This document shows positions 24,664 through 35,163 of a stretch of 64,000 nt of DNA, in pieces. How positions within the stretch are numbered: position 1 is the stretch's first letter; each line of letters begins with the position of its first letter. Origin of the DNA: Planctomycetaceae bacterium (GTDB lineage: Bacteria; Planctomycetota; Planctomycetia; Planctomycetales; Planctomycetaceae); contig JAKFUG010000026.1 of NCBI GenBank assembly GCA_021732785.1, positions 80,451 through 144,450 on the forward strand, in the 5' to 3' direction. A model generated the notes under the pieces. That model searched no databases. It was given only the letters and a program-made list of their open reading frames with translations, and was not told the DNA's origin. Made by a program: the position numbers and the translations under genes.

Positions 24664-26496
24664 ATGATGAGCAGGCCCCCCGATCTCAAAGCCCGGTTAT
24701 TCACGCTGGTCTTGATTTGCGCTGCTGGCCCGAACCGCTCTGCTGACGCGCAGACCACCGTTGTCAATCCCCTCCCGGCAACGTCGCAGGCCACGTTCCA
24801 CCACTTGCCCGAAGGAGGTGGCGTCCTGCCGATGATTTTGTATCGGCAAATGGAAGTCATTGATGAGTCCACCGGCCAGTCGACCGGGCAAACTTTCGCC
24901 GAGCGCATGGCGCATTATGGTTTTCTGGAAGATGATGCGGCCGATCTGCCCATCGGATTCTCCGTCGTCCCGCTCGAACACGTCGGCGGATTGAAGGCCC
25001 TCAGTCTCAATTGTGCGGCGTGCCATGTCGGCGAACTGCACGTGGCGAACAACGGCCCCGTGACCCGCCTGCGCATCGTCGGCGGCCCGAACATGGCGGA
25101 TTTCCGGCAGTTCTCTCTGGATGTGCAGGCCTCTCTGTTGCGTCTGATCACGTCTCCTGGACAACTCCTTCGGTTGCTGGTGAATGACGGCCGATTGCAG
25201 CCGGAGACGGTGGCATGGTTACAACGTCTGAGTTTCACGCCGAGCGGTCGGTTCGAGACGAAAGCCGGTAGCCCTGAAGCCGAAGCTTTGATCGCCGCTG
25301 TCGAAAAAGAGGCTCGGCGCATCCGTCAGGAATCGCGCGCGACCTCATCAAAGAACCGTCGTCGTGCCGAACTCACGCCGTTCAAAATCGACAGCGCTGC
25401 ATCGTTTGCGAGCGACGGATCACCAGCGGCAGTGCTGGACCTTTTCCGTAACGTGCAGCTTTTGATTGCAGAAGCGGAATACTTCCTCGCGCAGGGACGC
25501 TTTCCGCTGACCACGCGCGAGGGTTACGGCCGACTCGATGCCTTTGGCACCGTGCGATATCTCCTCTTTCCCCATCAATCCGCCGAATTGCCCCTCAATG
25601 GACCGGCGAGTGTGCCTCACTTGTGGGGCGTTTCCACCAAGAAGTGGCTGCACTGGAATAACAACACCAACTCCACGCTTCAGCGAAACATGGCGCAATC
25701 GCTGGGGACGGGGGCCCTGCAGGTCCCTTCCGGCACACACAACATTCTGCTGCCAAATCTCGCCACACTCGAAGACATCGCCCAGCAAATTTCTGCACCC
25801 GCCTGGCCGGTCGATGTGCTCGGCGAACTGGATGCGGACCGTGTCGCCCGCGGAAAGACACTTTATCAAAGCCGCTGTGCGAACTGTCATGATGCGGGCG
25901 TCGTCGATCCGGTTTCCGGTCTGACGGAGTATCGAATGTTCTCCCTTGCCGAGGCCGGCACCGATCCGCAATACGCGCTGAACTTTCATCAGCCGGTCGG
26001 AACGAAACCGTTTGCGGAGGCCTTGCAGGCCCGCATGACAACGCTGGAAAGCTGGTACTACCATCGCCGCGACCCACAGCATCCCGTTCCCTTGTTGACG
26101 CAAGTGGCGTGGAGCGGCGGGAGCAGCCGTTTGCCCGTCGTCTGGCGCGATCGGTTACAAACCGACTCGAATGCCCCGGTGTATGCGGCCCTTCCGCTGA
26201 CCGGGGTGTGGGCCACCGCGCCCTATCTGCACAATGCGTCGGTTCCGACACTGCGCGATCTGCTAAGACCGGCGGCGCAGCGCCCTGTGGTCTTCATGGT
26301 GGGCCCCCGCGATTTCGATCCGCTCAACGTGGGATATGCGACCCCCGCCGATCCTACAGGCATTCCGCCGTTGTATCGGTTCGACACGCGCGATGTCGGC
26401 AACGCGAACACGGGTCACGACGGGCCCGCCTTTGGTGCCGCGGATCTGTCCGACGACGACATCGACGCCCTGCTGGAATACTTGAAATCGCTGTGA
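24664..26496 (+). CDS. Secreted di-haem c-type cytochrome (RoxA/CcpA-MauG-like)
   Basis: This 610-residue exported protein has a hydrophobic N-terminal signal ending near SADA-Q. It carries two haem c sites, CAACH at 117-121 and CANCH at 405-409. The C-terminal half has the pattern known from RoxA-type rubber oxygenases and related di-haem peroxidases: GVWATAPYLHNASVPTLRDL, then VGPRDFDPLNVGY and NTGHDG. Such proteins act in the periplasm as peroxidases or oxygenases. Which reaction this one performs cannot be told from the sequence. Met2 (24667) is an equally good start. It is a single gene, convergent with the AlkD-like gene, which ends one base away. Confidence 0.85.
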   Translation: MMSRPPDLKARLFTLVLICAAGPNRSADAQTTVVNPLPATSQATFHHLPEGGGVLPMILYRQMEVIDESTGQSTGQTFAERMAHYGFLEDDAADLPIGFSVVPLEHVGGLKALSLNCAACHVGELHVANNGPVTRLRIVGGPNMADFRQFSLDVQASLLRLITSPGQLLRLLVNDGRLQPETVAWLQRLSFTPSGRFETKAGSPEAEALIAAVEKEARRIRQESRATSSKNRRRAELTPFKIDSAASFASDGSPAAVLDLFRNVQLLIAEAEYFLAQGRFPLTTREGYGRLDAFGTVRYLLFPHQSAELPLNGPASVPHLWGVSTKKWLHWNNNTNSTLQRNMAQSLGTGALQVPSGTHNILLPNLATLEDIAQQISAPAWPVDVLGELDADRVARGKTLYQSRCANCHDAGVVDPVSGLTEYRMFSLAEAGTDPQYALNFHQPVGTKPFAEALQARMTTLESWYYHRRDPQHPVPLLTQVAWSGGSSRLPVVWRDRLQTDSNAPVYAALPLTGVWATAPYLHNASVPTLRDLLRPAAQRPVVFMVGPRDFDPLNVGYATPADPTGIPPLYRFDTRDVGNANTGHDGPAFGAADLSDDDIDALLEYLKSL

Positions 26497-27375
26497 TCAG
26501 CGCTTGTCCGGTTTGATCGCCGCTGCCAGTTTGCGAATGCGCAGCGCCTTGGGTTCCAGCTTCTTTGCGGGCAAGCGCACGGCGTGGCGGACGATCCACC
26601 GTCGCGATTCGGCAAGGTGGGCTCGATCACCGTCGAGAGGATCTTCCAACCAGCGCTCGCAAACATCATAGGCGAAGTTCGGATGATCCTTCGCGATGTC
26701 CGCGAGATGATTCGCCACCGATCGGCGGACATAAAGTTCGGAATCATCTTTCAGCGCTTCGAGCAACGCCAGCGTGTGCTGCGGATTCGCCTGGAATTCC
26801 GGCAACCGCATGGCCCACGGCAACCGTGGCCGCGTCCCTTCGCTGACGAGCCGACGGACATGCGGATTGGGACTTTTCACCCACCCCGCTAACATTTGCA
26901 AACTTTTCTCCCGATGCGCAATCAGGTACGGCCGGATGCTGAATTCCGCCGTGAAACGCTGCGTCAGTTCATAGTTCGCAAGCATGCCGGTGAGGAAGCC
27001 CGGTACCCCGTACTCCGCGATAAACGCCGCGTGCGGCATGTAGAAGAACGGAGCCAGCCCGTTCCCTTCCGTGGCGGTTAACGGCGGCCCGAACGAATCA
27101 ACCAGCAAGAACGACGCTTCATCAAACTCGGCGGGAAGCTGTTCGGCCATCGCGTGGGCAATGTGCAACGCCCGCTCTTTCAGTTCGAGCCCCGCCAATC
27201 CCCGCCACGCCCGTTTTTCAAAGCGAGCCGCATCGAAGTCGGGAACCGTCGCGGTCAGCGATTCCCCAATCAGCGCAATGAGCTTCCGCCCCAGCAACGC
27301 CTTCAGCGGCACCCCGGATTGAATCGACGACGGGGCAACGAAGCGCTGCGCGGGGTGTAAAATCACGTCTGACAT
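26497..27375 (-). CDS. DNA alkylation repair protein, AlkD-like HEAT-repeat family
   Basis: This 292-residue all-helical protein resembles the AlkC/AlkD HEAT-like group, which removes N3- and N7-alkylpurines from DNA. The strongest signs are the tandem helical repeats in the C-terminal half: HVRRLVSEGTRPRLPWAMRL, then DDSELYVRRSVANHLADIAK and then RWIVRHAVR. The N-terminal helices (about 20-110) contain the VDSFGPPL stretch typical of this family's larger members. No other repair gene is adjacent. Confidence 0.75.
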   Translation of the reverse strand: MSDVILHPAQRFVAPSSIQSGVPLKALLGRKLIALIGESLTATVPDFDAARFEKRAWRGLAGLELKERALHIAHAMAEQLPAEFDEASFLLVDSFGPPLTATEGNGLAPFFYMPHAAFIAEYGVPGFLTGMLANYELTQRFTAEFSIRPYLIAHREKSLQMLAGWVKSPNPHVRRLVSEGTRPRLPWAMRLPEFQANPQHTLALLEALKDDSELYVRRSVANHLADIAKDHPNFAYDVCERWLEDPLDGDRAHLAESRRWIVRHAVRLPAKKLEPKALRIRKLAAAIKPDKR

Positions 27376-27435
27376 AGCTTCCGTCGCTCGCGCTCCGGGC
27401 TGCGATGCGTCTCATTTCCGACGATCGTGGGCCAT

Positions 27436-28578
27436 CTACGGCAGTGCCACGAACCGCACGCACACGGGGGCGCCGACGGCGATCGATTGGCCCGTCGGCG
27501 TGAGTTTCCCGGTGGCTTGATCGACGGCATGGACCACGACGGTGTTGCTGCTTTGGTTGGCGGCGAGGATCCACTTGCCGGTGGGGTCGATATTGAAATT
27601 GCGCGGGGTTTTGCCGCCGGTGGGGGCGTTGCCGAGCGAGGTCAATTTGCCGGTCGATGGATCGATGGCGTACATCGCCAGACTGTCGTGCCCGCGGTTG
27701 GAAACGTACACAAATTTGCCCGACGGATGAACAACGATCTCGGCGGTGGAGTTGCCCGGCGTCGGTTGCGGAATCGTGCTGAGTGTGTGCAGTTCGGTGA
27801 GGGCCCCGGTCTCGGCGTGGTAAGCGAACGCGGTGATAGTGCTCGTCATTTCGTTGCAGACGTAGGCGAACTTGCCCGACGGATGAAACGCAAAATGCCG
27901 CGGACCGCTACCGGGAGCGACCACACCGGCCGGGGGGTCATTCGGGGTGAGCGTGCTCTTGGCCGGATTGAACTTGTAGATGAGAATCTTGTCGAGACCG
28001 AGGTCCGCACAGAACGCGTACTTGTTGGCGGCGTCGAGGTTGATCGAATGCGCGTGCGGAGCTTCCTGGCGACCTTTGTCGACGCTGCTCCCTTTGTGCT
28101 GAATCGCCGAAGCGGCTTTGCCGAGCGTGCCATCCGCCGCGACCGGTAACGAGGCACAACTGCCGCCGCCATAGTTGGCGACGAGTGCCGTCTTGCCGGC
28201 TTTGTCGACGATAACATGACACGGCCCGGTGCCTTCCGAGGATTGCTGATTGAGCAACGTCAGCTTGCCCGTGGCGGCATCGATGGTGAAGGCACTCACG
28301 CCGCCGGTCTTTTTCCCCTGAAAATCGGCGATTTCACCCACGGCGTACAGAAACTTCTTCGTCGGATGGATCGCGACAAACGAAGGGTTCACCGTTTCCG
28401 CCGCGAGCTGCGGTTCGCCCAGTTTGCCGGTCTCGGCATCGAACGTGGCAACGTAGATGCCCTTGCTGTCGTTGCCGGTGTAAGTGCCGAAGTAAACGCG
28501 GAAGGACTCCGCCGACGCGGGAACAACGATCATGGTGAGACTCAGCACAGCGAGAAGAGACGAACGCAATCCGAACAT
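27436..28578 (-). CDS. Secreted lactonase-type seven-bladed beta-propeller (6-phosphogluconolactonase-like)
   Basis: The repeated blades (VAIHPTKKFLYAVGE, FAFHPSGKFAYVCNE, IVVHPSGKFVYVSNRG, FNIDPTGKWILAANQ) identify the lactonase/Pgl propeller family. Members of the YbhE type hydrolyse 6-phosphogluconolactone, but this one is predicted to be exported: a signal peptide ending ASA-ES precedes the first blade. That argues for another, extracytoplasmic substrate. The frame is open to 28752, but I chose ATG 28578 because GAGG lies 9 bases upstream and it starts the signal peptide directly. The mature protein is about 355 residues, a normal propeller length. Confidence 0.85.
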   Translation of the reverse strand: MFGLRSSLLAVLSLTMIVVPASAESFRVYFGTYTGNDSKGIYVATFDAETGKLGEPQLAAETVNPSFVAIHPTKKFLYAVGEIADFQGKKTGGVSAFTIDAATGKLTLLNQQSSEGTGPCHVIVDKAGKTALVANYGGGSCASLPVAADGTLGKAASAIQHKGSSVDKGRQEAPHAHSINLDAANKYAFCADLGLDKILIYKFNPAKSTLTPNDPPAGVVAPGSGPRHFAFHPSGKFAYVCNEMTSTITAFAYHAETGALTELHTLSTIPQPTPGNSTAEIVVHPSGKFVYVSNRGHDSLAMYAIDPSTGKLTSLGNAPTGGKTPRNFNIDPTGKWILAANQSSNTVVVHAVDQATGKLTPTGQSIAVGAPVCVRFVALP

Positions 28579-28705
28579 CAGCAGCATCCTCGGAGAAGGC
28601 GACGGTGGTGGAAGTTCGTGGCAGTATAGCGGTCGCGCATGGTGAAGGAGAATTCCGTGCAAAGTGAGCAGTGAAAAATGCAAAGTGCAAAATGAACAGA
28701 CGCTT

Positions 28706-28727
28706 GTGTGCCACGGCCGTGGCACAC
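28706..28727. repeat. Perfect 22-base palindrome
   Basis: GTGTGCCACGG followed directly by its reverse complement, in the gap between two divergent genes. It shares the GTGTGCCAC...GTGGCACAC ends with the longer hairpins at 30846-30922 and 32817-32886, so it probably belongs to the same repeat family. Confidence 0.75.
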
Positions 28728-28823
28728 TTGATGACCTTGGCACTGCATTCATCCCTGCGCCGAAATATGGTACATCTCACGTCACTGTCAAACAGGGTCT
28801 GCAGATTAAGTCAGGAGACGACG

Positions 28824-29477
28824 GTGGCTGAGATTACATTGACGATGATGCGGGCCGAGTTGTATTCGGCGGTGGTGAGCGATGCCCTCGATGGGTTGGG
28901 ATTTCCGCATCAATCCCCCCGGCTGCCGTTGCGACCCTGGACCGGCAACGAGTTGCTCGTCGGTCGCTGCAAAACGACGTTGTGGGTCGACATGGCCCAC
29001 GTTGATCCGCGACCGTACGAACTGGAACTGCAAGCCGTCGATGCGTGCCAGCCGGATGACGTGCTCATCGCGGCGGCTGGGGGTTCGCTGCGATCGGGCA
29101 TCTGGGGCGAGCTGCTCACCACGGCCGCAAAGAACAGCGGATGCGTGGGTGCCATCATCGACGGGGCCATCCGTGACGTTGCCAAGATTCGCCCGATGAA
29201 TTTTCCGGTCTTTGCCCGCGCGACGTGTGTCTATGACAGCTTGAATCGGCAGCGCGTCGTCGATGTCGACATCCCGGTGGAAATCGACGGGGTCCGTTTC
29301 TGTGCGGGGGATCTCGTCTTCGCCGATGAAGACGGGATCGTGGTCGTCCCGCAAGCCGTCGAGAAAGAAGCGATCCAGAAAGCATGGGAGAAAGTCCACG
29401 CGGAGAACGAAGTTCGCGACGCCATCCGCAACGGCCTGAAAGCCGTAGACGCCTTCGCCAAGTACGGCGTGTTGTAG
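28824..29477 (+). CDS. RraA-like family protein (aldolase/demethylmenaquinone methyltransferase-like fold)
   Basis: This 217-residue protein matches the RraA/HMG-aldolase fold. It has the SDALDGLG start motif, the substrate loop GGSLRSGIWGELLTTAAK, and GAIIDGAIRDVAKI with the conserved Arg-Asp pair. A GDLVFADEDGIVVVPQ stretch follows, typical of members such as oxaloacetate decarboxylase or HMG/CHA aldolase. The name RraA (RNase E regulator) applies to only some members, so the reaction is not assigned. Start: GTG 28824, with AGGAG at 28813-28817 and a 6-base spacing. The open frame to 28671 passes through repeat sequence and is not convincing. Confidence 0.85.
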   Translation: MAEITLTMMRAELYSAVVSDALDGLGFPHQSPRLPLRPWTGNELLVGRCKTTLWVDMAHVDPRPYELELQAVDACQPDDVLIAAAGGSLRSGIWGELLTTAAKNSGCVGAIIDGAIRDVAKIRPMNFPVFARATCVYDSLNRQRVVDVDIPVEIDGVRFCAGDLVFADEDGIVVVPQAVEKEAIQKAWEKVHAENEVRDAIRNGLKAVDAFAKYGVL

Positions 29478-29489
29478 GAGCTCATTACG

Positions 29490-29552
29490 AGCCGGAAGCG
29501 CGAGCGCCCGGTTCTTGCTTCGGACAGGAACCGGGCGCTTGCGCTTCCGGCT
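29490..29552. repeat. Hairpin repeat (AGCCGGAAGCGC family)
   Basis: Arms of 25 bases (29490-29514 and 29528-29552), beginning AGCCGGAAGCGC and differing at one position, flank a 13-base loop. A related half copy (GCCCGAAGCGCGAGCGCCGGG) lies near 35412. It separates convergent RraA-like and kbl genes and could terminate both transcripts. Confidence 0.8.
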
Positions 29553-29581
29553 GGTTTGGGTTTCCGCGTCGATCGAACGTG

Positions 29582-30766
<1,185 letters not shown>

Positions 30767-30845
30767 GTCCCATTCCGTCTTAGCCCCCCGTCAATGACGG
30801 GGGGGAATCGTATTGATAGGCGAACGTTTTAAGACAAACCACGCT

Positions 30846-30922
30846 GTGTGCCACTGGCTCTGCCAGTGTGAATTGTCACAATGACTTGCAATCAGAAGAC
30901 ACTGGCAGAGCCAGTGGCACAC
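30846..30922. repeat. Hairpin repeat (GTGTGCCACTGGC family), copy 1
   Basis: Arms beginning GTGTGCCACTGGCTC (30846-30869) and their reverse complement (30900-30922) flank an AT-rich 30-base loop. A second copy with identical arms and a different loop is at 32817-32886, 2 kb away. The stem is itself internally palindromic (TGGCTCTGCCA). Confidence 0.85.
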
Positions 30923-30999
30923 GGAGACAAACTCCGAATATCTTTCTGCCAAAGGTCTTGAAGCTGCCATGCAAAACGTGGCATTGACCGGGGCGATGA

Positions 31000-31731
31000 C
31001 TACGGTTGCCGTTGCTGGCGCAGCTTTTCGATTTCGTTGCGGAGCGCCTTCACTTCCTGCCGCAAGGCCTCTTCCACCGATTTGGCAGGCGGTTGCGGGG
31101 CCTGTGGCAAGACCGTGGCTTCGTTTTCCAATTGTTCGAGACGCTCTTTCACCGCATGCTCCATCTGCATCGACTTCTCACGCAGGGATTGCGCGAGGTC
31201 GGGCATGTCCGCGGCCTGGAGATGCTCGGACGCATTACGAAGATGCTCGATCCGGTGAAGTTGTCCCTCCAGGTGATGCAGTGCCTCCTGATGCGTTCCC
31301 GGCTCGGCATGCGGGCGATGATGACCCCTCCGCTCCGCAATCCTGGCTTCCACTTGCTGAATGTGATGGCGAATGTCGAGGAGTTCTTCTTCCGGTGCAT
31401 CCGACGTCCACAGTTCGTGGTTCGCCGCGTGCAGATCCTTCAACCGGGCGTGCAGGTGCTGGAGTTCCCGCTCGCGCCGTTCGGCCTCCGGCATCGCCTT
31501 TCCGCGCTGCATTTTTTCTTCGCGGTCGAGCATCTGGGCGCGGTCTCCGAGTTGCGTGGCTTCCTCCAGCAAACGCTGGGCGGTTTCTTTTTCGCCGCGC
31601 TGCATCAACTCGGCCGCTTTTCGCTTCAAATCGCCGGCCCGTTCACGAAGTTGGTCGGCTTCACTGGCACCCGCCACATTCAGCCCCAGCAACAGGCCGG
31701 CCATCACCGCAGTCCACAAATAGCGCATCAT
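31000..31731 (-). CDS. Exported coiled-coil protein of unknown function
   Basis: After a short signal (WTAVMAGLLLGLNVAGA-S) the roughly 240-residue protein is almost entirely charged and helical. It is rich in Glu, Arg, Gln and Leu with heptad spacing, for example LRERAGDLKRKAAELMQRGEKE, and ends in a coiled coil (VEEALRQEVKALRNEIEKLRQ). A central His-rich stretch (RRGHHRPHAEPGTHQ) is unusual and might bind metal. Such proteins are common in planctomycete periplasm, but the function is unknown. Start: ATG 31731, preceded by GAGG at a 9-base spacing; the longer frame to 31818 lacks a signal. The gene upstream on this strand (31881-32705) is also exported. Confidence 0.72.
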   Translation of the reverse strand: MMRYLWTAVMAGLLLGLNVAGASEADQLRERAGDLKRKAAELMQRGEKETAQRLLEEATQLGDRAQMLDREEKMQRGKAMPEAERRERELQHLHARLKDLHAANHELWTSDAPEEELLDIRHHIQQVEARIAERRGHHRPHAEPGTHQEALHHLEGQLHRIEHLRNASEHLQAADMPDLAQSLREKSMQMEHAVKERLEQLENEATVLPQAPQPPAKSVEEALRQEVKALRNEIEKLRQQRQP

Positions 31732-31880
31732 GAGATTGGTCCTCAATTGAGCATCATGAAGAAACGGAAGTGTCTCTTGTGCAGCACACACCGTACCAAA
31801 CTCCCCAACGCGACGCACGGAAGTTTGGGGTTCCGGTCAGCCGATCCGGGGGCGTCCCGGATTGTGAGAACTCATGGTTC

Positions 31881-32705
31881 TCAAGGCGATTTGCCGTCCG
31901 CACCCGCGGCACGAATCGGCCAGAGTCCGTAGTCGCGCAACAATGGCTCGCGCTGTTCGGCAGTCTTGACGAAGGCCACCGTCTGCTGCCATTGCTCGTC
32001 GGTCAACAGCGGTTTCAGTTCTTCACCGAGTTCGGCCGCCATCAGGACCACCACGCTGACCGACATGGCCCCCGCCGGTCCCGGTCGCCATTCGGGATAC
32101 CGCGATCGAAACAGCCGGGCAATGGATGCTTCCTGATCCTCATTCAACGGACACTTGAGGCCGTAGATGGCACCGAGATGCGCGCGCGTCAGCGTCCGAT
32201 CTTCCGCCTCTTCCAGGTTACGAAGCTGGCCCTGCTGCTCCATCGTCAGCATCTTCCACAGCACTTTGTGAAATAGCGAATTCTCGGCGAACGGAGCCAT
32301 CGCAGGAGCCAGCACGCGCCGGCGGATTTCCCACTGCATGTTCACATTCACCACGCCCCGCTCGGCCCGCGCGGTCGATTCCGCCTCGATCCGAAACAGC
32401 TCGCCCATGATCCGTTGAATGTCCCCGCGGCCGGCCAGTTGCAGCTTGCGAACTTGCTCCACGGTCAACGCGCACTCGGCATCAACCTTGCCGATCTGCG
32501 ACATCAGCGCGTAATCGAGGTGCGGCCGCAGGGTCGATGCGTTCGCCTGGGCCGAACCGCCGAGAATCTCCCCTTGCCGGTTGTTGACCGCGGTCGGCTT
32601 CTCGGGACGATCCCGAATCACGACATCATCGTCCGCCGAGAACGCGGGCGGCAGTGTGACGGCCATCCACACCGAGAGAGCGCTGCCCAGAAACTCAAGA
32701 CGCAT
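31881..32705 (-). CDS. Exported helical protein of unknown function
   Basis: This 274-residue protein starts at ATG 32705, which has GGAGG 6 bases upstream. It has a signal peptide ending AFS-ADD. The rest is mainly helical, with repeated elements of the form LTxEQxxKLxxA (CALTVEQVRKLQLAGRGDI, LTMEQQGQLRNLEE, PLNEDQEASIARLF, LLTDEQWQQTVAFV). These resemble the repeats of periplasmic helical proteins such as the Spy/CpxP type, with which LTxEQ motifs are associated. That is only a structural analogy. It may form a pair with the coiled-coil gene downstream. Confidence 0.7.
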   Translation of the reverse strand: MRLEFLGSALSVWMAVTLPPAFSADDDVVIRDRPEKPTAVNNRQGEILGGSAQANASTLRPHLDYALMSQIGKVDAECALTVEQVRKLQLAGRGDIQRIMGELFRIEAESTARAERGVVNVNMQWEIRRRVLAPAMAPFAENSLFHKVLWKMLTMEQQGQLRNLEEAEDRTLTRAHLGAIYGLKCPLNEDQEASIARLFRSRYPEWRPGPAGAMSVSVVVLMAAELGEELKPLLTDEQWQQTVAFVKTAEQREPLLRDYGLWPIRAAGADGKSP

Positions 32706-32816
32706 GCGGTGCCTCCCCGAAGGACTGCACCAACGGTACGAATCCGCATGGGACACGGCAACAGAAATCTCACACGGGGCACGTGTTGTGCCATAAAATC
32801 GAGAGGCATTGAATCG

Positions 32817-32886
32817 GTGTGCCACTGGCTCTGCCAGTGTCTTTCCGATAAAGAAAAAAGCAGCACTGGCAGAGCCAGTGGCACAC
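32817..32886. repeat. Hairpin repeat (GTGTGCCACTGGC family), copy 2
   Basis: The arms at 32817-32840 and 32864-32886 match those at 30846-30922; the 23-base loop is A-rich and unrelated. It sits between two minus-strand genes and may shape the end of the GH57 transcript. Confidence 0.85.
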
Positions 32887-32952
32887 AAGAATCCGCTCCC
32901 ATCGGCGTGAAGCACGACACTCGCGCTCGAGGCTCAATCACCGCAATCCGAT

Positions 32953-35163
32953 TCAGTCGACCGTGTGTTGCAACTCGCGTTTCGGCATTTTCGCTTCCGC
33001 GAGGTGTTTCGCCTGGGCGGCGGACGTGTCCGCGGACAGCGTGAGCGTCACCGACCAACGTCCGTCGGCGGGGGCGGCGAACTCCCAGTGCGGGATCACC
33101 GCGCAGCTTTGATGCACGAGTTCGAAGCCGCTTTCGGACTGGCTGACCGTTTGGATCGGCATCGCCCACATGCCCGCGGGGACTGATGATTCCAGCGCGA
33201 CGTCGACGCCGAGCCATTCATCGACGAGGCCGATGCGATCCATCGGTTCCAGGCTCAACTGGGCGTCGAGCAGGCCCAGTGTGCGGCCGCGGTCATCGTA
33301 GTAGTAACGGTCACTCGCCCCGCCGGGCATCGCCGCGAAGTTGAACTCGACGCCGAAGTGAATCGGCATTCCCGCGGGGAGATGTTCGAGTTCGTAGACA
33401 ATTTCAAAGGTGCCGCTGTTGTCGGCGGTCACCCGGACCAGTTTCGTCAACTTGATGTTGTATGGGCCGAGCTTACCGTCGCGCCATTGCTTCGCTTCCA
33501 CCACTTGCGGCGCCCGTCGCAGCGACGATTGATACGCCCCCTCGGCGAAGTCGCCCACATGGCCTTGCCCACCGACGAACGTCTCGAACGAGATGCCGGG
33601 TTGCAGGAAATGGTCGACGAGACTCTTCCGCGGCCAATGATCGTAGCCGAGCTTCTGATCGAGTCCCGGTTGTTTGAAGCGGACGGCACCGTTGGGATCA
33701 ACGCCGCCGCCGTGTTCCGAGACATTGCCCGAGCGCGCGGCGTCACGGATGCGGTCGTGATACGGTTCAAACCGGCGATTCAATGTGGCCAACAGATTCA
33801 CGCCGATAGTGCGGAGATCCCATTCGTAGAGATGCCCCCCCTTGCTCGGCACTAGCCAGCCAATCATGCGGTCGGTGGCGATACGGAGTTCCTTGCGGGC
33901 GTCGCCGTTGTAGTCATCGGCGTCGAGTTGCACCCAGTTTTCGGTCCGGCCGTGGAACTGTTCGAGCAGAGTGTCGGCCTGAATCAACCGGCTGTAAACC
34001 GCGTTACGCAAGTGCGGCAGATATAGCCCGCCGAACGCGCCGTGCCAGTACGAACAATTGCACTGCGCCTGATACAGCAGCGTGCGGGCCTCGCGGAGCA
34101 AGTGTCCATTTTCACGGACTGCCGGGTGTGACTCCGCCGCTTCGACCCGCCGGCTGACATCGAGCATCCGGCAATACATCTCGTTCGATTCGGGATACTT
34201 CACCAGGAAGTTGCGCCAAAAGCCCGCTCGATAAAACGGCTTGATCCGCGGCCAGTCGGTCAGCAGTTCGAGCGACTTCTGCTGATGCTTGTAGTGAAGC
34301 TGCTTCTCCGCGGGGAGCGCCCATTCGGTCATTTCGCGGTAACTGGCATCGGGCAGATATTGCCGTCCGAGCGGCGACACATGATCGACGGCTTCCGCCA
34401 TCGTGGTCACTTTCAGCCAGTGCTGATGCTCGCGCAGCGTCTGGAAGAACCGTCGCAGCCAACCGTCGCGATAAACGTGATCCTTCGATCCCGGCCAGAC
34501 GCCGAATTTCTCGCCGTCATCGCCGAAGACGAGAATCGGGTTGTGGAACCGTTCGTTGATCTGCCCGCAGTGCTGAATGATCTCGTGCGGATGCGAATAG
34601 GGAATGAGATACCGCAGCCGTTCACTGCCCGCAAAGACTTTCACGATGCGGCCATCGTTCTCGGTGAGATAGAAGCCGTGCAGATCGTCATCACTGAGAC
34701 CGGCGTTACGGAAGTGCGTGTCGTCGAGCAGCGTGTATTCAATGCCCGCTTCGGCGATATCGCTGGCGAAGCTCTGTTCCCACACGCGCTCGGGAACCCA
34801 CATCCCACGGACTTGGGCACCGAGCGTCTGTTCGAGAAACGCCTTGTACGACTTCATCTGCCCGATGCGATCACGGCGAGGCAAACAGGCGAGAATCGGT
34901 TCGTAGAACGGGCCGCCGAGGATTTCGACCTGCCCGCGGGCGATCAATGTGCGCAGGCGATCGATGTATTCGGGATGCGCCTGCACCAGCCATTCAAAGA
35001 GTGAGCCGGAGTTATGCAGGACGACGGGAATCTCGGGGAACTCATCGAGCAGGTCGAGGAACGGGGCATAGCTGTCGACGTAAGCCCCTTCAAAAACACC
35101 GTCGAAGTTGCCGATCGGCTGATGATTATGCAGCGTGAGAATCAGTCGTGTCTGGCCCGACAT
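32953..35163 (-). CDS. Glycoside hydrolase family 57 protein (4-alpha-glucanotransferase / alpha-amylase)
   Basis: GH57 enzymes cut or rearrange alpha-1,4-glucans such as glycogen and maltodextrin. The N-terminal catalytic domain shows the family's conserved regions in order: HNHQPIGNF (12-20), GGPFYEPIL (83-91), WVPERVWE (122-129) with the predicted nucleophile Glu125, and FGDDGEKFG (213-221) with the acid/base Asp. The C-terminal half (about 380-720) is a beta-rich region of the DUF1925/DUF1926 type found in 4-alpha-glucanotransferases. At 736 residues the length fits those enzymes. No signal peptide is seen, so it acts in the cytoplasm on storage glucan. Confidence 0.9.
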   Translation of the reverse strand: MSGQTRLILTLHNHQPIGNFDGVFEGAYVDSYAPFLDLLDEFPEIPVVLHNSGSLFEWLVQAHPEYIDRLRTLIARGQVEILGGPFYEPILACLPRRDRIGQMKSYKAFLEQTLGAQVRGMWVPERVWEQSFASDIAEAGIEYTLLDDTHFRNAGLSDDDLHGFYLTENDGRIVKVFAGSERLRYLIPYSHPHEIIQHCGQINERFHNPILVFGDDGEKFGVWPGSKDHVYRDGWLRRFFQTLREHQHWLKVTTMAEAVDHVSPLGRQYLPDASYREMTEWALPAEKQLHYKHQQKSLELLTDWPRIKPFYRAGFWRNFLVKYPESNEMYCRMLDVSRRVEAAESHPAVRENGHLLREARTLLYQAQCNCSYWHGAFGGLYLPHLRNAVYSRLIQADTLLEQFHGRTENWVQLDADDYNGDARKELRIATDRMIGWLVPSKGGHLYEWDLRTIGVNLLATLNRRFEPYHDRIRDAARSGNVSEHGGGVDPNGAVRFKQPGLDQKLGYDHWPRKSLVDHFLQPGISFETFVGGQGHVGDFAEGAYQSSLRRAPQVVEAKQWRDGKLGPYNIKLTKLVRVTADNSGTFEIVYELEHLPAGMPIHFGVEFNFAAMPGGASDRYYYDDRGRTLGLLDAQLSLEPMDRIGLVDEWLGVDVALESSVPAGMWAMPIQTVSQSESGFELVHQSCAVIPHWEFAAPADGRWSVTLTLSADTSAAQAKHLAEAKMPKRELQHTVD

